DNA of 64,000 nucleotides, from assembly GCA_964023205.1 (NCBI GenBank), contig OZ026845.1, positions 1,188,001 to 1,252,000 of the forward strand, read 5' to 3'. Every line of letters starts with the position of its first letter. Position 1 is the first letter of the stretch. Below are positions 23,513 through 36,900 of this stretch, one piece after another. Source of the DNA: Lutraria lutraria. Lineage: Eukaryota; Mollusca; Bivalvia; Venerida; Mactridae. A program made the translations under genes and the position numbers. The notes beneath the pieces were generated by a model, which saw only the letters and a program-made list of their open reading frames with translations, was not told where the DNA came from and searched no databases.

Positions 23513-23891
23513 ATCCGAATATTAGGTACAAATAAAACTAACCGTCAAACCAATAATTTCTTTAAACCATGTGGATCAACTAATAAGCGCTCTGACGTTG
23601 TCAACAATTTGTTGAAAAATATCATGTTTAATGTGTGTTATAACAAAAGTTTTAAAAAGGGAAATTTCAAACGATATGCCAGGCTGTCTTGTCACATGAC
23701 TTATATCTATTCCATCTGTTCTAACCATCGGGCGGAATAAACAGAAGAGCTTCTAAGCTTAGAAGACGACTATTGTAATCGAATAGTACGGAAGAGCTCT
23801 GCCTCTTTCAGCAGCTCTTCCGTTTGACCAATCGAACCGGCTTATAGTTTACAGTGTGATAGTTTACGCTATGAGGATTTAAAGACGACTG

Positions 23892-24390
23892 AATGTCCGA
23901 AAAGTCTCAATCAAAATGTAACACAAGGCAGAGTTATTAACAATTACATTTGTATTCGACATTTAATTACATCAATTCAGTAGGCTTACACACAAACAGC
24001 TATATATTTATGATAAAATGAAAATTAACAATTTCACAATGTGTCATTACAATATTTGTATATCATTACATCAGTCAAAAAAGCAAATCCATGTGAAAGT
24101 TCTTCATTTTATATATTTATTGCCTTTTCCACATTATAAATTCTTTCTGCAGCAATGCTTTGAGCTTGTCTCACCTCATTTTCAGTCATTTCATCAAAAT
24201 GATACTGTCCTATGAATGTAGGAATGCATGTTCAGTCTGACTCCTTTTGTCTCTTTATTTTATTGGGCAAATCTAAGGCAGAACCATCTGACTTTTCAAG
24301 AGAACTTGCTATGAAAAATCCTGGTTATATGTTATCTGGTTAAGAATAGTCGCGATCAATCTCACTAATACCCATATGATCTGTAAAATA
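23892..24390. repeat. duplicated segment, copy 1
   Basis: This is about 95 percent identical by eye, in direct orientation, to 63532-64000. The second copy continues beyond the window. On the minus strand this copy contains an acceptor-like TATTTATTTTACAG followed by a short open frame ending in GISEIDRDYS, so it could be the last exon and 3' UTR of a duplicated gene. That reading is weak. Confidence 0.75.
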
Positions 24391-26502
24391 AATACGTAAA
24401 GAATATATAATGCACGCAAAGCATTCACTTGATAAGTCTAAACATTGGCAACATTACATGAACATTTTAACGAATTGACACTAACACACAAACAAAAATT
24501 ACACCATGCTAGTGGAAAGAAATTCATATTTTAAGCATTGCTTGTTTCCCGATCCATAATTTTACTGTATCATAAAACCGAACTCGAATACGTTAAAAAC
24601 TAACATACAATTGAGATCGCGAAAACATATGACAAAATCAATCCGAGGCTCGAATATTTCATATAAAACATATAAACGGAACAATTGTTCATTACAATAA
24701 CCTCGTCATATATCTAAATATTAATTATCACCATTTTCGTAGTAAAATACCTTTCGTAGTCATAGTTTTTGATGATATTGATTTCCTGTTGATAAAATTG
24801 TCTTATCCGCCGGTATCCTCGTATGACGTCATTCAGGGGCGACAATTCAAATTACCGCTTAATTGAAACGGTGTATAAAAGGTCTTCTCAGGCGACCTTT
24901 TCATCTAGCCAATCAGCGTCTTGTTTTCAAAATTCAAAATAATATTGTAAAACCGGTAAAACCCGATATCCGACTGGTAGTTAGCAAGAACATATATTCT
25001 TACACGACCTAATGTAAAAAAACTGCGCCCATGTGACTGATAACTCGTCGTGTATGTTTATTAATTATTCTATACTACTATGGCCGGATTGATTAGGAGA
25101 ACTCCAAAAAAAGCAAATTATGGTAGTAGACAAATGTGTTATATGTAATTTAACGTTTACTAACGTTGAAATAATATCTTCTGGTAGAAAGATAAAGCAT
25201 CACGCCATTGTACTCATTCGGCCAAAGTACATGAATTAAGTAAATAAAAGTTTGAAGTCAGATATTTGATGCCGGCTACCAACTTTTACCAAAGGGCCTT
25301 TAGTCAACGGACTCATGGTTCGTTGGTTCGAATTCTTATCATCCTTATTTCGGCAATTTGACTGTTTATGCATGTTTTATTAACCAATTTCATGTTTCAT
25401 GATTGACAGGGTTGATCGGTATTGGTACATAATAGATAGTCTTGGATACGAAGAAGTGGAAAAGTATCTTAAAGATGACGAATATGAGTGCCACCAAACG
25501 GTAGTTTTAACGAATGTTTTGTAAAGTAAAACCTATGAAAAAGCGGACTCCCTTAAACCGGAATTCCGTGAAAATCGGCCAATGTTTATGGTCCCATCTG
25601 TTCGGTGTTATTTATCAAAAGCTCTGTGAAAACGGAATTTACAAATAAGTAGACTTCATGCCCAGTATGGAAGGGGTCCGGTTCCAGGGGGTTTACCGTA
25701 TCTTCATAAGGCCAAACCAAATTCATTCCTCAGATCTTTTTTCAGAAATTCCCTGAATTACCTCTTCTGTAATACCTTTATTACGGCACTGTGTTCAGAC
25801 CTTTCTGACATGTACAGAATATAGTAATACGTTGTCAACGCTCTTTTCAGCATTAATCTTAAGACACCGAATAAGAACTGATTGTTGATGAATATACGTA
25901 TTATTTTAAGTTAAACAACGAATTGCTATTGCCCGGTGCAAACAAACAATATACGTGTACACGATTGAAAACACAATAAAAACTAACGAACTAGCTTTTT
26001 TTACTGACTCATGCCGGCGATAACAAAAAAAATAAAACAACTATTCATTTTCTTGTTAATCGACACTCTAAGTTTGAAGAACATGATATTAATTAGGTAT
26101 GGCGTAATGATGAATAACCCGCTGCTCCAAGTAATTCTGAATTCACAAAAACTAGTAAATCTCAATACGTAATGAACTCTTAATGATATAAATATGAAGA
26201 TTACGACAATAACACAGCACGGAGCTATAGAACTGCAATCCGTGAGCGTGTTGTTAATTACTGTATCTACTCTACTTATAATCCATTTATATATACAGTA
26301 GGCCTTTACTAGTTTGAAATGTGGTACATTTTGTATTTTACAGATTACTCAGACATGTACTCCAGCAGTATTGTCTGTAGCCGAAGTTGTAGACAGAAAC
26401 TTAGAGAATGATTATCGACATTGCCGTTGTGTAGCCTTGACGGTTGATCTAAACAGTTATTCCACGTATAGTTTTTGTTCTACTGTACTTTGTATACCGT
26501 TT
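24391..26502. other. non-coding stretch
   Basis: No gene was resolved. A TATA-like GTGTATAAAAGG near 24871 is followed 35 bp later by CCAATCA, but no coding sequence accompanies it. Confidence 0.4.
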
Positions 26503-26506
26503 GAGC

Positions 26507-26580
26507 AGGCCGTAGTCCAGTGGTTAGTGCGCTGGATTTCATCCGGTGATCCGGGTTCGAATCCCGGTGGTGACAGGCCA
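26507..26580 (+). repeat. tRNA-like sequence (SINE head or tRNA pseudogene)
   Basis: An A-box-like TAGTCCAGTGGTTAGTGC is followed by a perfect T arm CCGGGTTCGAATCCCGG at tRNA spacing. The acceptor stem does not pair properly over seven bases and no tail could be assigned. A Pol III-type SINE head is more likely than a functional tRNA. Confidence 0.55.
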
Positions 26581-27610
26581 TATAATTCGACGAAAATGTG
26601 ACAAAATATTGATAAGTGGAGAAGTTGTCGGCTCCTTGTATAAGGATAAATTAATACTTGTTCGATTACAATCCAGGAAAACTGGTTAAGTGAACCGGCC
26701 GCCGTATATAACTGAAATATCGTTGAAAAATGACACTGAACCCACAGAAACATATAATCAAACTGTTAAAGCATTTCAAAGTTGAGCATTTAATTATTGC
26801 TGCCATTGTTCATTGTATAGATTTATAGATATATTCCAGATTTATATATTTACATTTCTGTTTTCATCATCTGACTATTAGTGCCACTGAAATTGAGGAA
26901 TCTGTTTCTCATAGACAATATTACAAAATATTTTATATATTAAATGCCAAAATTCATTTTTAGACGTTATCTAAGAATAAATATGCTTTGAACTTTTCAG
27001 TTATACACATGATTGCAATAACAAGACACACCAAATAAATGATAAAGACAGGATTTTTTCATACCAGGATTCAATATATAATGACAGAACTGCGATCTTG
27101 ATAGTAGAATTGTCTGGAAGAAGAATACAACCATTTATAAATGATTTTAACATAAATGTCGGATCAGTCACGTGTAAGAGTGGTGAGCACATTATTTAAA
27201 TTATGTACGATATTTGCCTTATTACCATTAGACAAAATGTTCACCGATATCGGTGAATTACAATCTAGACTGAGAATTATCACCTCCTGGGTCTAAATCG
27301 CTTTCATCAACTATTATTTCCGATACGACAGATACACATGCATATATAAATAACTACTTACTGATAGAATTGATGATGATGTGGACATGTTCGCTGTTAA
27401 TCAAACAACCTTAGCGCTTAATTATATTCAATTTGAAAGTTTAAATATTAAACTATTTGAGAGATTATAGGTTTAGACAGCTAACCTAACTGGGTCGAAC
27501 GTACCACTTCGTAGATTATATCGACAAATCAAATACCGAAGAGGTATCAAAGATAATGTTGGAAAGTATGCAAGCAGCGTATTAGACGACGCAAACTAAA
27601 CAATATCATA
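26581..27610. other. non-coding stretch
   Basis: Nothing recognisable was seen, apart from the CACCGATATCGGTG palindrome at 27242. Confidence 0.4.
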
Positions 27611-27612
27611 TA

Positions 27613-27783
27613 CAGTGCAACCTCTCCAAATCAACACCCTTTGGGAGCAGCAAAATAATGTTGTTGTTGAGAGGTTGTTGCTCTAGGGACGTTTAATCAG
27701 TAAGTCGTACAGAAGGAAAAATCATGCTGCTGTTCAAGGGAGGTTGTTGCTCAAGAGAGGGCCGCTCTGGAAAGGTTGTACTG
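27613..27783. mobile_element. MITE family B, copy 1
   Basis: Terminal inverted repeats CAGTGCAACCTCTCC and GGTTGTACTG are flanked by TA on both sides, as in Tc1/mariner/pogo-type insertions. The interior repeats GAGGTTGTTGCTC motifs. Three other copies occur in the window. It has no coding capacity. Confidence 0.8.
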
Positions 27784-27852
27784 TACATGTATTGAATTTG
27801 AAGCATTTTCTTATGATAACCAGATGTTTGTTTATTAATTCTTACTTTGCAG

Positions 27853-27987
27853 AAGTTAACTTGACAAACCTGGCCTGTGAAGAGAATGGATTTACATACC
27901 CAGCCAGCTTAAGGTGTATATTTTATGAGACTGATGATGCATATTACATACCTGGTTGTAGAAGCGGTTCTCATCTTCAAAATTGTG
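27853..27987 (+). CDS. receptor exon a: degenerate LDLa-type module
   Basis: The acceptor is TTCTTACTTTGCAG and the donor is TGTG|GTATGT; both phases are 1. The 45 residues include [18 protein letters not shown] and [11 protein letters not shown], a cysteine pattern that precedes an LDLa module in related receptors. Splicing to exon b gives [15 protein letters not shown] without a break. This exon is separated from exon b by 11.8 kb, so its membership rests on phase and cysteine pattern. Confidence 0.6.
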
Positions 27988-30900
27988 GTATGTTGGAAAC
28001 TTTTAGAGCTTGCTCAGACGATACGTATTTCCGTAACAATGTACAACATATCCACTATTCATTTTTTACAATTCTGTTAGGTAGGCATATTGATAACTTC
28101 ATATCAATGAACATTTACTTAAGGGTAAGGAATCGAAATTTATATGAAAACTTAAGATTAAATCGGAATGCCTCTTAAAATTGGTGTTTAATACTTAAAT
28201 AATACATACAGGTTTCACCTAACGGCTCAGTGTATCAACAAAATGTTGAGGTTGTTCATAGTTTTATGTCTTCATGTACATGTATGTCCTTGACATCAAG
28301 CCTCCAATAGCTTTACAACAAAACAAAACAACTCCAAATGTTATTTGGTATTAGCGTCAGGACTCATCGACCTACTGAACTTAAAACAACGGGAATTCCT
28401 TAAAATCATACCTATATACGAGTATATATGTCATATCGGATCAGAATATCAAGTTTAATAAACATACATTTCATGTGCATAACGACAGAAACGCATGTAC
28501 ATATTATTCATAAGCCCCTTTTAATCGTTCTTCCGTCGAGTCTTTAACATATCCGTCTTTTGCGGATTCACTAAGTCATCTTCCGTGACGTTTAAACAGT
28601 CTATCTTCTATTCAATTGTTAGCTGCGGCTGAGCCCCACTAGCTCTCAAAGAGTGCAAGCAATTTACTGACTAGTAGCTGATACATGCGGCTTAAAGACT
28701 TCCAGAAAAATAGACCTTAACATGCTATATGATATATGCTTATCTTCTCGCCTTGACTTAAATCCATATTTTGCTGCTCTTAACTGGGTTAGAGATATGA
28801 CAATCAGTATCTGGTTTAATATCTGACCAAATCAAATATCTTTCTAAATTAAGCACTGGACGTATCAATGTCCCTGTTCTTGCAATAATAATCAATGCCC
28901 TATCCCGATATTTGTCTGTTTTGCTTGACTTAATAAAAACAAACATATAAGCACTATTAAAGAGTATATCACTACGTCTTAAGTTAAGTAGCTCATTGCT
29001 TCTCAAAAAGCCTGCGTAAGCCAACATACAAGACACAATGGTTCGCTATTTTTTCACATTGCTGTCAATATATAACGATTTATGTACTTTAGTCAATAAT
29101 TCTTTAGTCACAGGTTCTTTCTTCCGAACTGGTTTGCTCAGTTTACGTATTGCAGCTTCCACAATGTTACTAACAAGATAAGAATTTGTTGGTATTTAAT
29201 AGAATTTGTTGGTGATTAAAAATCTAATACTTAGTGCATCCATTTTATACTATTAAAGGCCTGTATAACTGGAACAGGTGTATTTGCAGTTTGTATAATG
29301 GATGCAAGATAAAGTGCTACATGAATTGCCTTAGCAGGCAAAATATCCTTACTACTTATCTCATTACTCAAAGCCCATCGTTTCCACCTTAGGAAGGCGC
29401 TGTTATAACTATAACATGTCGTCTCTGCCTTGGATCCTTTGAGCAACTCTGACAGCAAAGATATCTTGCCCACTAAGACGTCAGGTAGCTCTTCAATATC
29501 ATAGGCATATGCCTGAAAAACATATTTTTTATACAATTCGTCATTAATAAATGTACTATAACGATAATACGTCCTGGATTTAATTCATTTATATATACTA
29601 ATCCTAATTCCAATCCTTGCACAATGTTGTGCTGTCTTTACGCATGTGCCACGAAACAGACATACTATTCCAGCAGTTTTAATGGCAGCTACGCTGGAGA
29701 TAACACCAAGGGAGACAACTCTAATAAGTTGACTTATGTGTACAAAACCCTTTAGTGCTCTGCAACATGGAACGGGAACCACCTCGATGATAGTGTTATC
29801 TCCCTTATCAAGCATTGTAGTTACGTATATTAATCAACATACAAGGCTAACATCATAAACCTTAAATCTTCATTCCCAAAAATTCTTTTTACCGTTCTTA
29901 CACGGCATATAATATTCTTTCCTCGTTGGGAGATCGATAAACCTGACCTCATCATTACTTGTTCATAACGGTAAAAAATTTACCGATTTCCATATATAAT
30001 AATGGTACAACCAAAATACCCCTAACACCACAACTCTCAATTCGTCTCAACACTCTCGATACCAATATAACAGGAGGTACAAATAACCCAATGTTTCACC
30101 AATTATAATTCCCTTACGCGTACATTACGTCACGTAAAGTACCAACTTTACTTGAAAAACAAACTAGCAACAAATCCCTTTTCAAATAATTATTTGATAT
30201 TAATAATGCACGAAGCACTTGTGAGGCGCAATCTGTGCACATTACAGTTCAATACAAATCTAACAAATATCATATTATACTACTTTTAACATAATAAAAT
30301 AGTTCAACATTCGAAAAGCTTACTGTTACATACATGTGCACCACAGCGGTGTTAATAAACTTAATCAGTATGCGATCAGACTCGCCCAGTAAAAACCAGA
30401 GATTTTTTACTCTGGAAAACTGTGCCCATTTGTCGACTGTCTGTCGCCAAATGTTGGGCCTCATTCCTGATATAAATTCTTCAAATTACTTTTATTTTAA
30501 CAGTGATTTACTGCAGAACTTTGCATTAGATAAATATGAACTTTCATAAAACAATATCATTTCTAGTACATTTCATGAGTATATTCGTATAAATTCTGAA
30601 TAAATTACTTGGTAAAGACGAAAATAAAACATATTCGCTTTATTCCAGTGACAGATATATGCAATTCAGTTTGATAAACAAAACAGTGAGTCATTGTTAT
30701 TCATTTAATTTACGCTTACAAAATGATATAATATCACTTTTCATAACGAAAAATTTAACGTCCGCTCAGTTACGCCTCGCAAAGCTGAATGACCACTTTA
30801 TTGAAACAACACGATTTTGCACTGCGCCATAACTATGGTGCGAAATCAACTTTCCGTGACTCAATTACACAATAGGGAAAATAGTTTTCTTTTTATTCGT

Positions 30901-33900
30901 AAACTCAAACTCAGAAAACTATATGTAACTGCATCCACATCCCAAGAACCCACAAGCAGAAGTAACCGACCTGTGATGGTAAAATGTAATAAATTCTACA
31001 TAAAACAAAATAAGTTATAATACCCATAATAACCTTAAATGAAAACTAAAATTGTCCTAAAATTTGACCCCATTTATAGCATTCAACAAAATTCATTATG
31101 TGGCAAATACATATTAATAAAATGATTAAGCACTATGGAATATGGATATCAAATTTAATCATCCAAAAATCTGTCTGTAAATACATCAAGGCCAACCTAA
31201 GATCTTCAAATTTAACAGACTGTTTCCATGGATATGTGTTTGATTACCACTCTCAGGTCAAGGAGTAACATCTTTTTCCCGTTACTTTGCACTGACACAG
31301 ACAGTGGATTTACTACTAAAGATATATCATCACATTTTAAAATTAATAAAACCTCTTTCTAACAAATTCGATATTGCTTGTAAAACAAAAATCTCCTCTT
31401 TTAACGCAGATCTATTATTATTCAAAATACAACCACGCTATTTCGAACAAAAAGGAATTTTGTACCCGTTATAAATTGTATCTAATATAAAATCACTAGT
31501 ACCTTTACTCCGCCAAAACTCTATATGCTCTTTAAGTCTATTCCGACGAAAGAACCTGCGACTTTCCCCTTACTTCGTCCTTGAACGAATTTATTTCTTG
31601 CTTCTGACCACGTACTTCTATCAACAACTCCTGCAAACTGCTCTTTATGTCGCCTGGTGGTTTTTCCGCCGCCGAAGATAACATGCCTTCCATTGTCGTA
31701 TCTTGTCTAACAGTGGTGACTAACTCAAAGCTTTTGTAAAGCTTATGACTCTCGTGACATGGTCGTACTCCATTATCTTTATTGTATCAAGTTTACAAGT
31801 TTACAAGTTTATTTAATTGTGACATGCAGGCCACCGGCCCATACACAATAATATTTACATTGCATAAATACACATAACATTACAGCATATGCTAGAGACA
31901 TATTGGTTTACAAGACATATAGAGATAGAAGTTTACATAGATAGTACAAATACAACATTTTCCAAATAATCAAGATATGATCAGGATCTCATATTGAGAA
32001 ATTGTAGTTACAAGATTATAGATATATGTGTAACATTACTATAGACACATAATATTCAAAATTATTAAGATTATCCAGTTAACGTTTTGAGACATGGTAA
32101 CATATCTAGACATAAAGACAAGATAATCAACATAGCTCATAAGTAAAATGCTATTTAAATTATCGAAATAATAAGATTCTCTGTAAGACATAATAATGAC
32201 CATACGTTTTACAATGCAATATAAGATGCAATTGTAAAATACAAAATTATTCATAGTTGGCAAGAAATTCTGATCTTCTTTTGAAAGCAAAATATAAATA
32301 CATAGCAAAGTTTCTAATCAAATTTTCATTTTTGGAAGACATAAGCTTTTTGAATTTAATATCATAAGGAGGCATAATTAACGTAGATGGAATATACTGA
32401 TCTCTCAAATCTTTATATAAAGGACATACTAATGCAAAATGGATTTCATCTTCTAATATACATTCACAAAATGCACAGTATCTAAATTCTCTTTGAATAT
32501 GATAATGTCTACCCTTTTCGATCATAAGGCCATGAGATGAGTTTCTAAATGAAGATAGACATTTTCTAAATTTTACAACATCAATACAAGTAATATATGG
32601 CTCAAGGCCAAATGTGATTTTATATTCTTTGTATAGGCATAATTTGGCATTTAATGAACAATTATTACTCCATGTTTGTATATACTGGTCTTTAAGCCTT
32701 TGTTCATAACACTTAAGAAACATTTTACTGTTACCAACAAACTGTGCTTCCCATATGTAACCAAACCCATTGTTATACAAATTACGCCTAACAAAGGTTG
32801 CCCAATTAACATAGCCTAATGAATCAAAATGTACTAGCATATTGTAACAGAGTTTTATGTACCTACAGCTATTACAATTAATTAATTTCAACCAATATTG
32901 TACAGCCTGTTTTTGTGCATATATATGCATAGGGTATCTTCCTATGTCACCCAACACTGCATCATTACATGCATTTAAATTCATGTTAAGATATCTTTTA
33001 CAAGCAAATATGTGTAGTTTGTCACATAATTTACTATCAAAAATTCCTCATATTTCAGCCCCATACAGTAGAATGCTTGCGATTTTAGAATCAAATACCT
33101 TGAAGAAAGTTTTATATGGAACATAAGGCAAATTATTAAATGAGCTTAAGACAAAGTTTAAGGCAACTTTGGCTTTTGTATTCATGAATTTGGACATTTC
33201 TAAAATGGAAAGAGATCTCGTAAAGTGAACTCCAACATAAGTAAACGAATTAACTACTTCAATATTTTCAGCATTGTAACTCCATTTCTCATGTCTAGAA
33301 AGTCTACTGCCATTTTTAAAAACAACTATTTTTGTTTTATTAACATTAACATCGATCTTATATCTATCGCAATAATCATGTAAACTATTTAGCCTTCGTT
33401 GTAATCCTATGACAGTATCAGCTAAGAATGCTACATCGTCAGCAAACATTAGTAAAAATATTTCAATTAACTCGGGGAATAATTGAATCCCTTTAAGACC
33501 ACTGTTACTTATTAAATCACTTAGTTCATTGATGAACAAAGAAAATAAAATGGGGCTTAGACTACAGCCCTGTCTTAAACCAATAGGGCATGAAAAATCT
33601 GCAGTGATTCCTTTATTAGTACGGACTGCAGCTTTGACACTTTTATAGACTGAAAGAATTGAATCATATAGTTTGCCATATATACCATCTTTTTTTAGTA
33701 TGTTGAATAAAATTTGATGATCTACTGAGTCAAAAGCCTTCTTGAAATCAATGAAGGCTACATACAAAGGCCTAGGTTTCATACTTAGGTATTTGTTAAT
33801 AACAGTGTATAAAATAAAAGCATTATCTATAGTAGAATATTTACTTCTGAATCCTGCTTGGCATTCAGTAATTTTAGAGTATGCTTCAGCATAAAAAGTC

Positions 33901-36900
33901 AATCTTTTGGTAATAATAGAAATATACACTTTACTTAAAACATCCAATAGAGCAATACCTCTGTAATTGTCTGGAGAATGAATGCTACCTTTTTTATGTA
34001 GGGGGACGATAATAGACATAGCCCAAGCAGAGGGAAATTCACCCCTATCGAAAATACGATTAAAAAGTTTATGCATATAGGGGAGTAATATCTCACTCCC
34101 AAAAATAAAATGAGCAGGGATAAATTTACCCGAACACGCCTTCTTTATATCCAGCGCTTTGAAAGTAAGAAAGTAGTATCGGTTTTCGTGGCTAACTCAA
34201 TCAGGTTCTAAGATACGACGTCCTCGTAAAGTTGACAAATATTTACGAGAAAATATATAGGTGATAAGAGGGTCGTTAGTAATGTGTCGACATTTAAGAC
34301 TTCTCTTTGATTCGGAGGTTAATATTTCATCATCTTTTTTAAAGAAAATGTATCATAAAAGTTGTACTTTTGTGTAAGGGTATATTTAATGAATAAAATA
34401 AATGAGTCTTTACCGATTCTAAAGGGTGTAAAGAAAGTCCGTTCCGCTTTTGAACAGGCTATGAAATATAGAAAAACACAACGCAAATTCATGAAATTTC
34501 ACATTTAATATCCAGAAGCTTCACCATTATTGGTTATAACATTTTTAAGACGATTGGGGATCGAATGTATTAAATTCAGCAGGTGAGTTGGGGAGATCTT
34601 ACTCCAGGATAGACGCAGGCGACGTCGTAACTGCGTCATTGTCATAGGGGTGGGATCTCTATATGCCTCTGTATCGAGAATACTCCAAAGATTTTCAATT
34701 ACATTCAAATCCGGTGAGTTGCCAGGCCATTCATCTTTCGGAAAAAAATCATTCAAATTTTCAGTACACCATTCCTGGGTTTTAGCAGCAGTGTGTGGTG
34801 TTGCTCCATCTTGTTGAATCAGGCACTAGCTTCCTTTGATCAGTCCTGCCGGTACAAACAGTGCGTGACAGTGATGGTTTTAGCTCTTTTTCTAGTATTT
34901 GTGTACGGTAATACTCTCCATCAACAGTTTTTCCCGTTGGCACAATATGTAAATGAGAGAGTCCAAACGCACCCATTGCACCCCACACCATGACTTTCGC
35001 GCTCTTCTTAGCACAAATGACGTTGGGTACCCACACAACATCATTCTTCCTATTCGGGTGATTAAACAGATACTTTATGCTTTCATCAGAGAAAATAAAA
35101 TGTTCCCAGTCTTGAGGTGTTAGGTGTTTGTATTTTCTTGAAAATTCCAGTCGTTTTTTCATTTGAGATTTCGTAAGGAGCTGGGATTTTTGTCGCTTGA
35201 AAGGCTTCCATTTTCTGTTTTTCCGGAGGTGGTTGTGTACAGTGGTATGACTAATACTTTCTCCAAGGCTTTTTAAACGTTTTGATATTTTTCTGGTAGA
35301 ATTTCCACGTTTATACTTGACCGCAGTTATCACTATCTTTGCCCTACCCCCGATTTTGCTAGGACGTCCTGTACGCTTAAAATCAGACACATGTCCTAAA
35401 AGCGCCCATCTGGCTTTCCATTTTCGCACCCAACGCTCAGATGATTTTCGCAAACGTTTCGCAATTTCTTTATTAGTAAGTCACAATTCAGAAAATGCCA
35501 GCATTTGAGCCCGTTCTTGTTCAGGAGACAGTTCATTTTCATGAACGGATTTTGAATTCACAGCCGGCATTTAACTTCGTTTGTTTACTTCCGTATTTAC
35601 AATTTCCTTGGTAACGGTGCGCCTGTAAAAAGAACGTTATGATACTATGGTAAAACGACACTAAATTGATGCGGTATGACGCATATAAAATTTCATTGAA
35701 ATCGTAGTAGGGTCCGGTGTCATAATATTGCATGAAAAACCGGAACGAACTTTCTTTACACCCTTTAACATACTAAACTAATGAAGGCTGAAATACATTC
35801 TACATATTTTTGCGTTTGATATTTTGATGGCTTTACGCATGTTAAATAAATAGATAACATAAAATTTGGTCTTGTAATCCATTGATTTAAAAGTACAACA
35901 ATCAATATTCATTAAAAAGTTTATCCGTTTCTAAAAATGCTGTTACTTTTGACATGCGTTGCAGAAGACACAACTATATCATATACGTATTTGTATTATG
36001 GTTTGATTTTTTACACTTTTATCATTATGTATAATAAATAGTTTATAGATCTCAGCAATTTTACTTGAATTCCAATATTTTATGTATTCATGGCTACTGG
36101 CTAGATACAATATCCAGGGCCCCGTTCTATCAACGTACTTACGCTTTAAATAAAGCGTAACTTTGACGTAAGTCGTAAATTACGCGCAAGTGGCGTTCTA
36201 TCAATATTGACGTAAATATTTTGGCGTAAAATCGTGCGTAACTTTACATCGTTAAGGACTAGGTATAAAGTTACGCCATTCGTTGCAAGAAGGTGTTATG
36301 GATGCTATTTGATGTTGAGGCACGTCGAAAGATACCTTTATTTCGCCCATATAAAGGGCTAAACGAGTTGACGGAATGGGAAGTGGGATCTCGATTGTAT
36401 ATATGTCTTCATAAAAGTGGAAGGAATATGCTTTTCAGTCCGGAAAAGGCGTGCAGGGTGGTGCTGGCTTGTGCCAAGTTACATGATTTGTGTTTGGGCA
36501 TGAATTTCCTATTACCTGACATTGTAAATGACAACAGTAATGAACCTAAAGATATATGCAAGCAACCATTACGCGACATGCACAAAATGAAATAATAAGA
36601 CTGTTTAGCCAAACTGAAAACTGACAAGACCTCACCATATATGGGGCTGTAAAACCCGCTCCCCCCGAATCCCATGTCCCTTTTATTGTTCCACCATGTC
36701 CCGTGTCTCTCCATATTTTAAGGGGCGAGTCCCGAGTCGTCCCATTTAAGTAGAATACAAAAATATAATACAAAAAAATGCATCGAACATTTACAGCTAT
36801 CAAATCACAAATGTGCGCTCAAAACAATAAAGAACACCATTTGACTATATTTAGTTGTAAAGGTAACGAAAATACACAGCACATGTCATGTTTTGTTGCC

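Larger units (their letters stand above)
14287..23858. mobile_element. composite 9.6-kb inverted-repeat region
   Basis: The outer tips are inverted matches: AAGGCCGGTTCGATTGG at the left and CCAATCGAACCGGCTTAT at the right. Inside them lie inverted arms of about 330 bp (14816-15148 and 23168-23512). Between the arms sit gypsy copy 2 and a broken mariner. The parts between tips and arms (14310-14815 and 23513-23835) are not obviously alike. It could be one large foldback-type transposon colonised by others, or two separate inverted copies of a repeat. No transposase of its own was recognised. Confidence 0.55.
28504..31774 (-). mobile_element. decayed DIRS-like tyrosine-recombinase retroelement
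   Basis: Two coding remnants in the same orientation and the DIRS order are about 1.6 kb apart: a DIRS-type leader and reverse transcriptase at 31133-31774, then a tyrosine recombinase at 28504-29536. The middle (29540-31130), where the rest of RT, RNase H and methyltransferase would be, holds nothing recognisable. The upper end is cut by the LINE at 31789. It lies in the large intron of the receptor gene. Confidence 0.65.

Noticed and set aside
25109..25240. Short frame with KCVICNLTFT zinc-ribbon-like start
   Set aside because: Only one CxxC pair, no continuation after a possible shift, and too short to name.
26507..26580. Functional tRNA gene
   Set aside because: The T arm is perfect but the acceptor stem does not pair over seven bases; better explained as a SINE head.
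26314..26601. 95-codon open frame after an acceptor-like TTTTACAG
   Set aside because: Runs into the tRNA-like repeat at 26507 and has no domain; the phase that would suit the receptor gene meets a stop.
13409..27987. Orphan exon at 13409 as an upstream exon of the receptor
   Set aside because: Exit phase 2 does not match entry phase 1 of the exon at 27853; an unseen intermediate exon would be required.
29585..29815. Small minus-strand open frame next to the recombinase
   Set aside because: No homology pattern to recombinase or RT; treated as filler in the DIRS-like relic.
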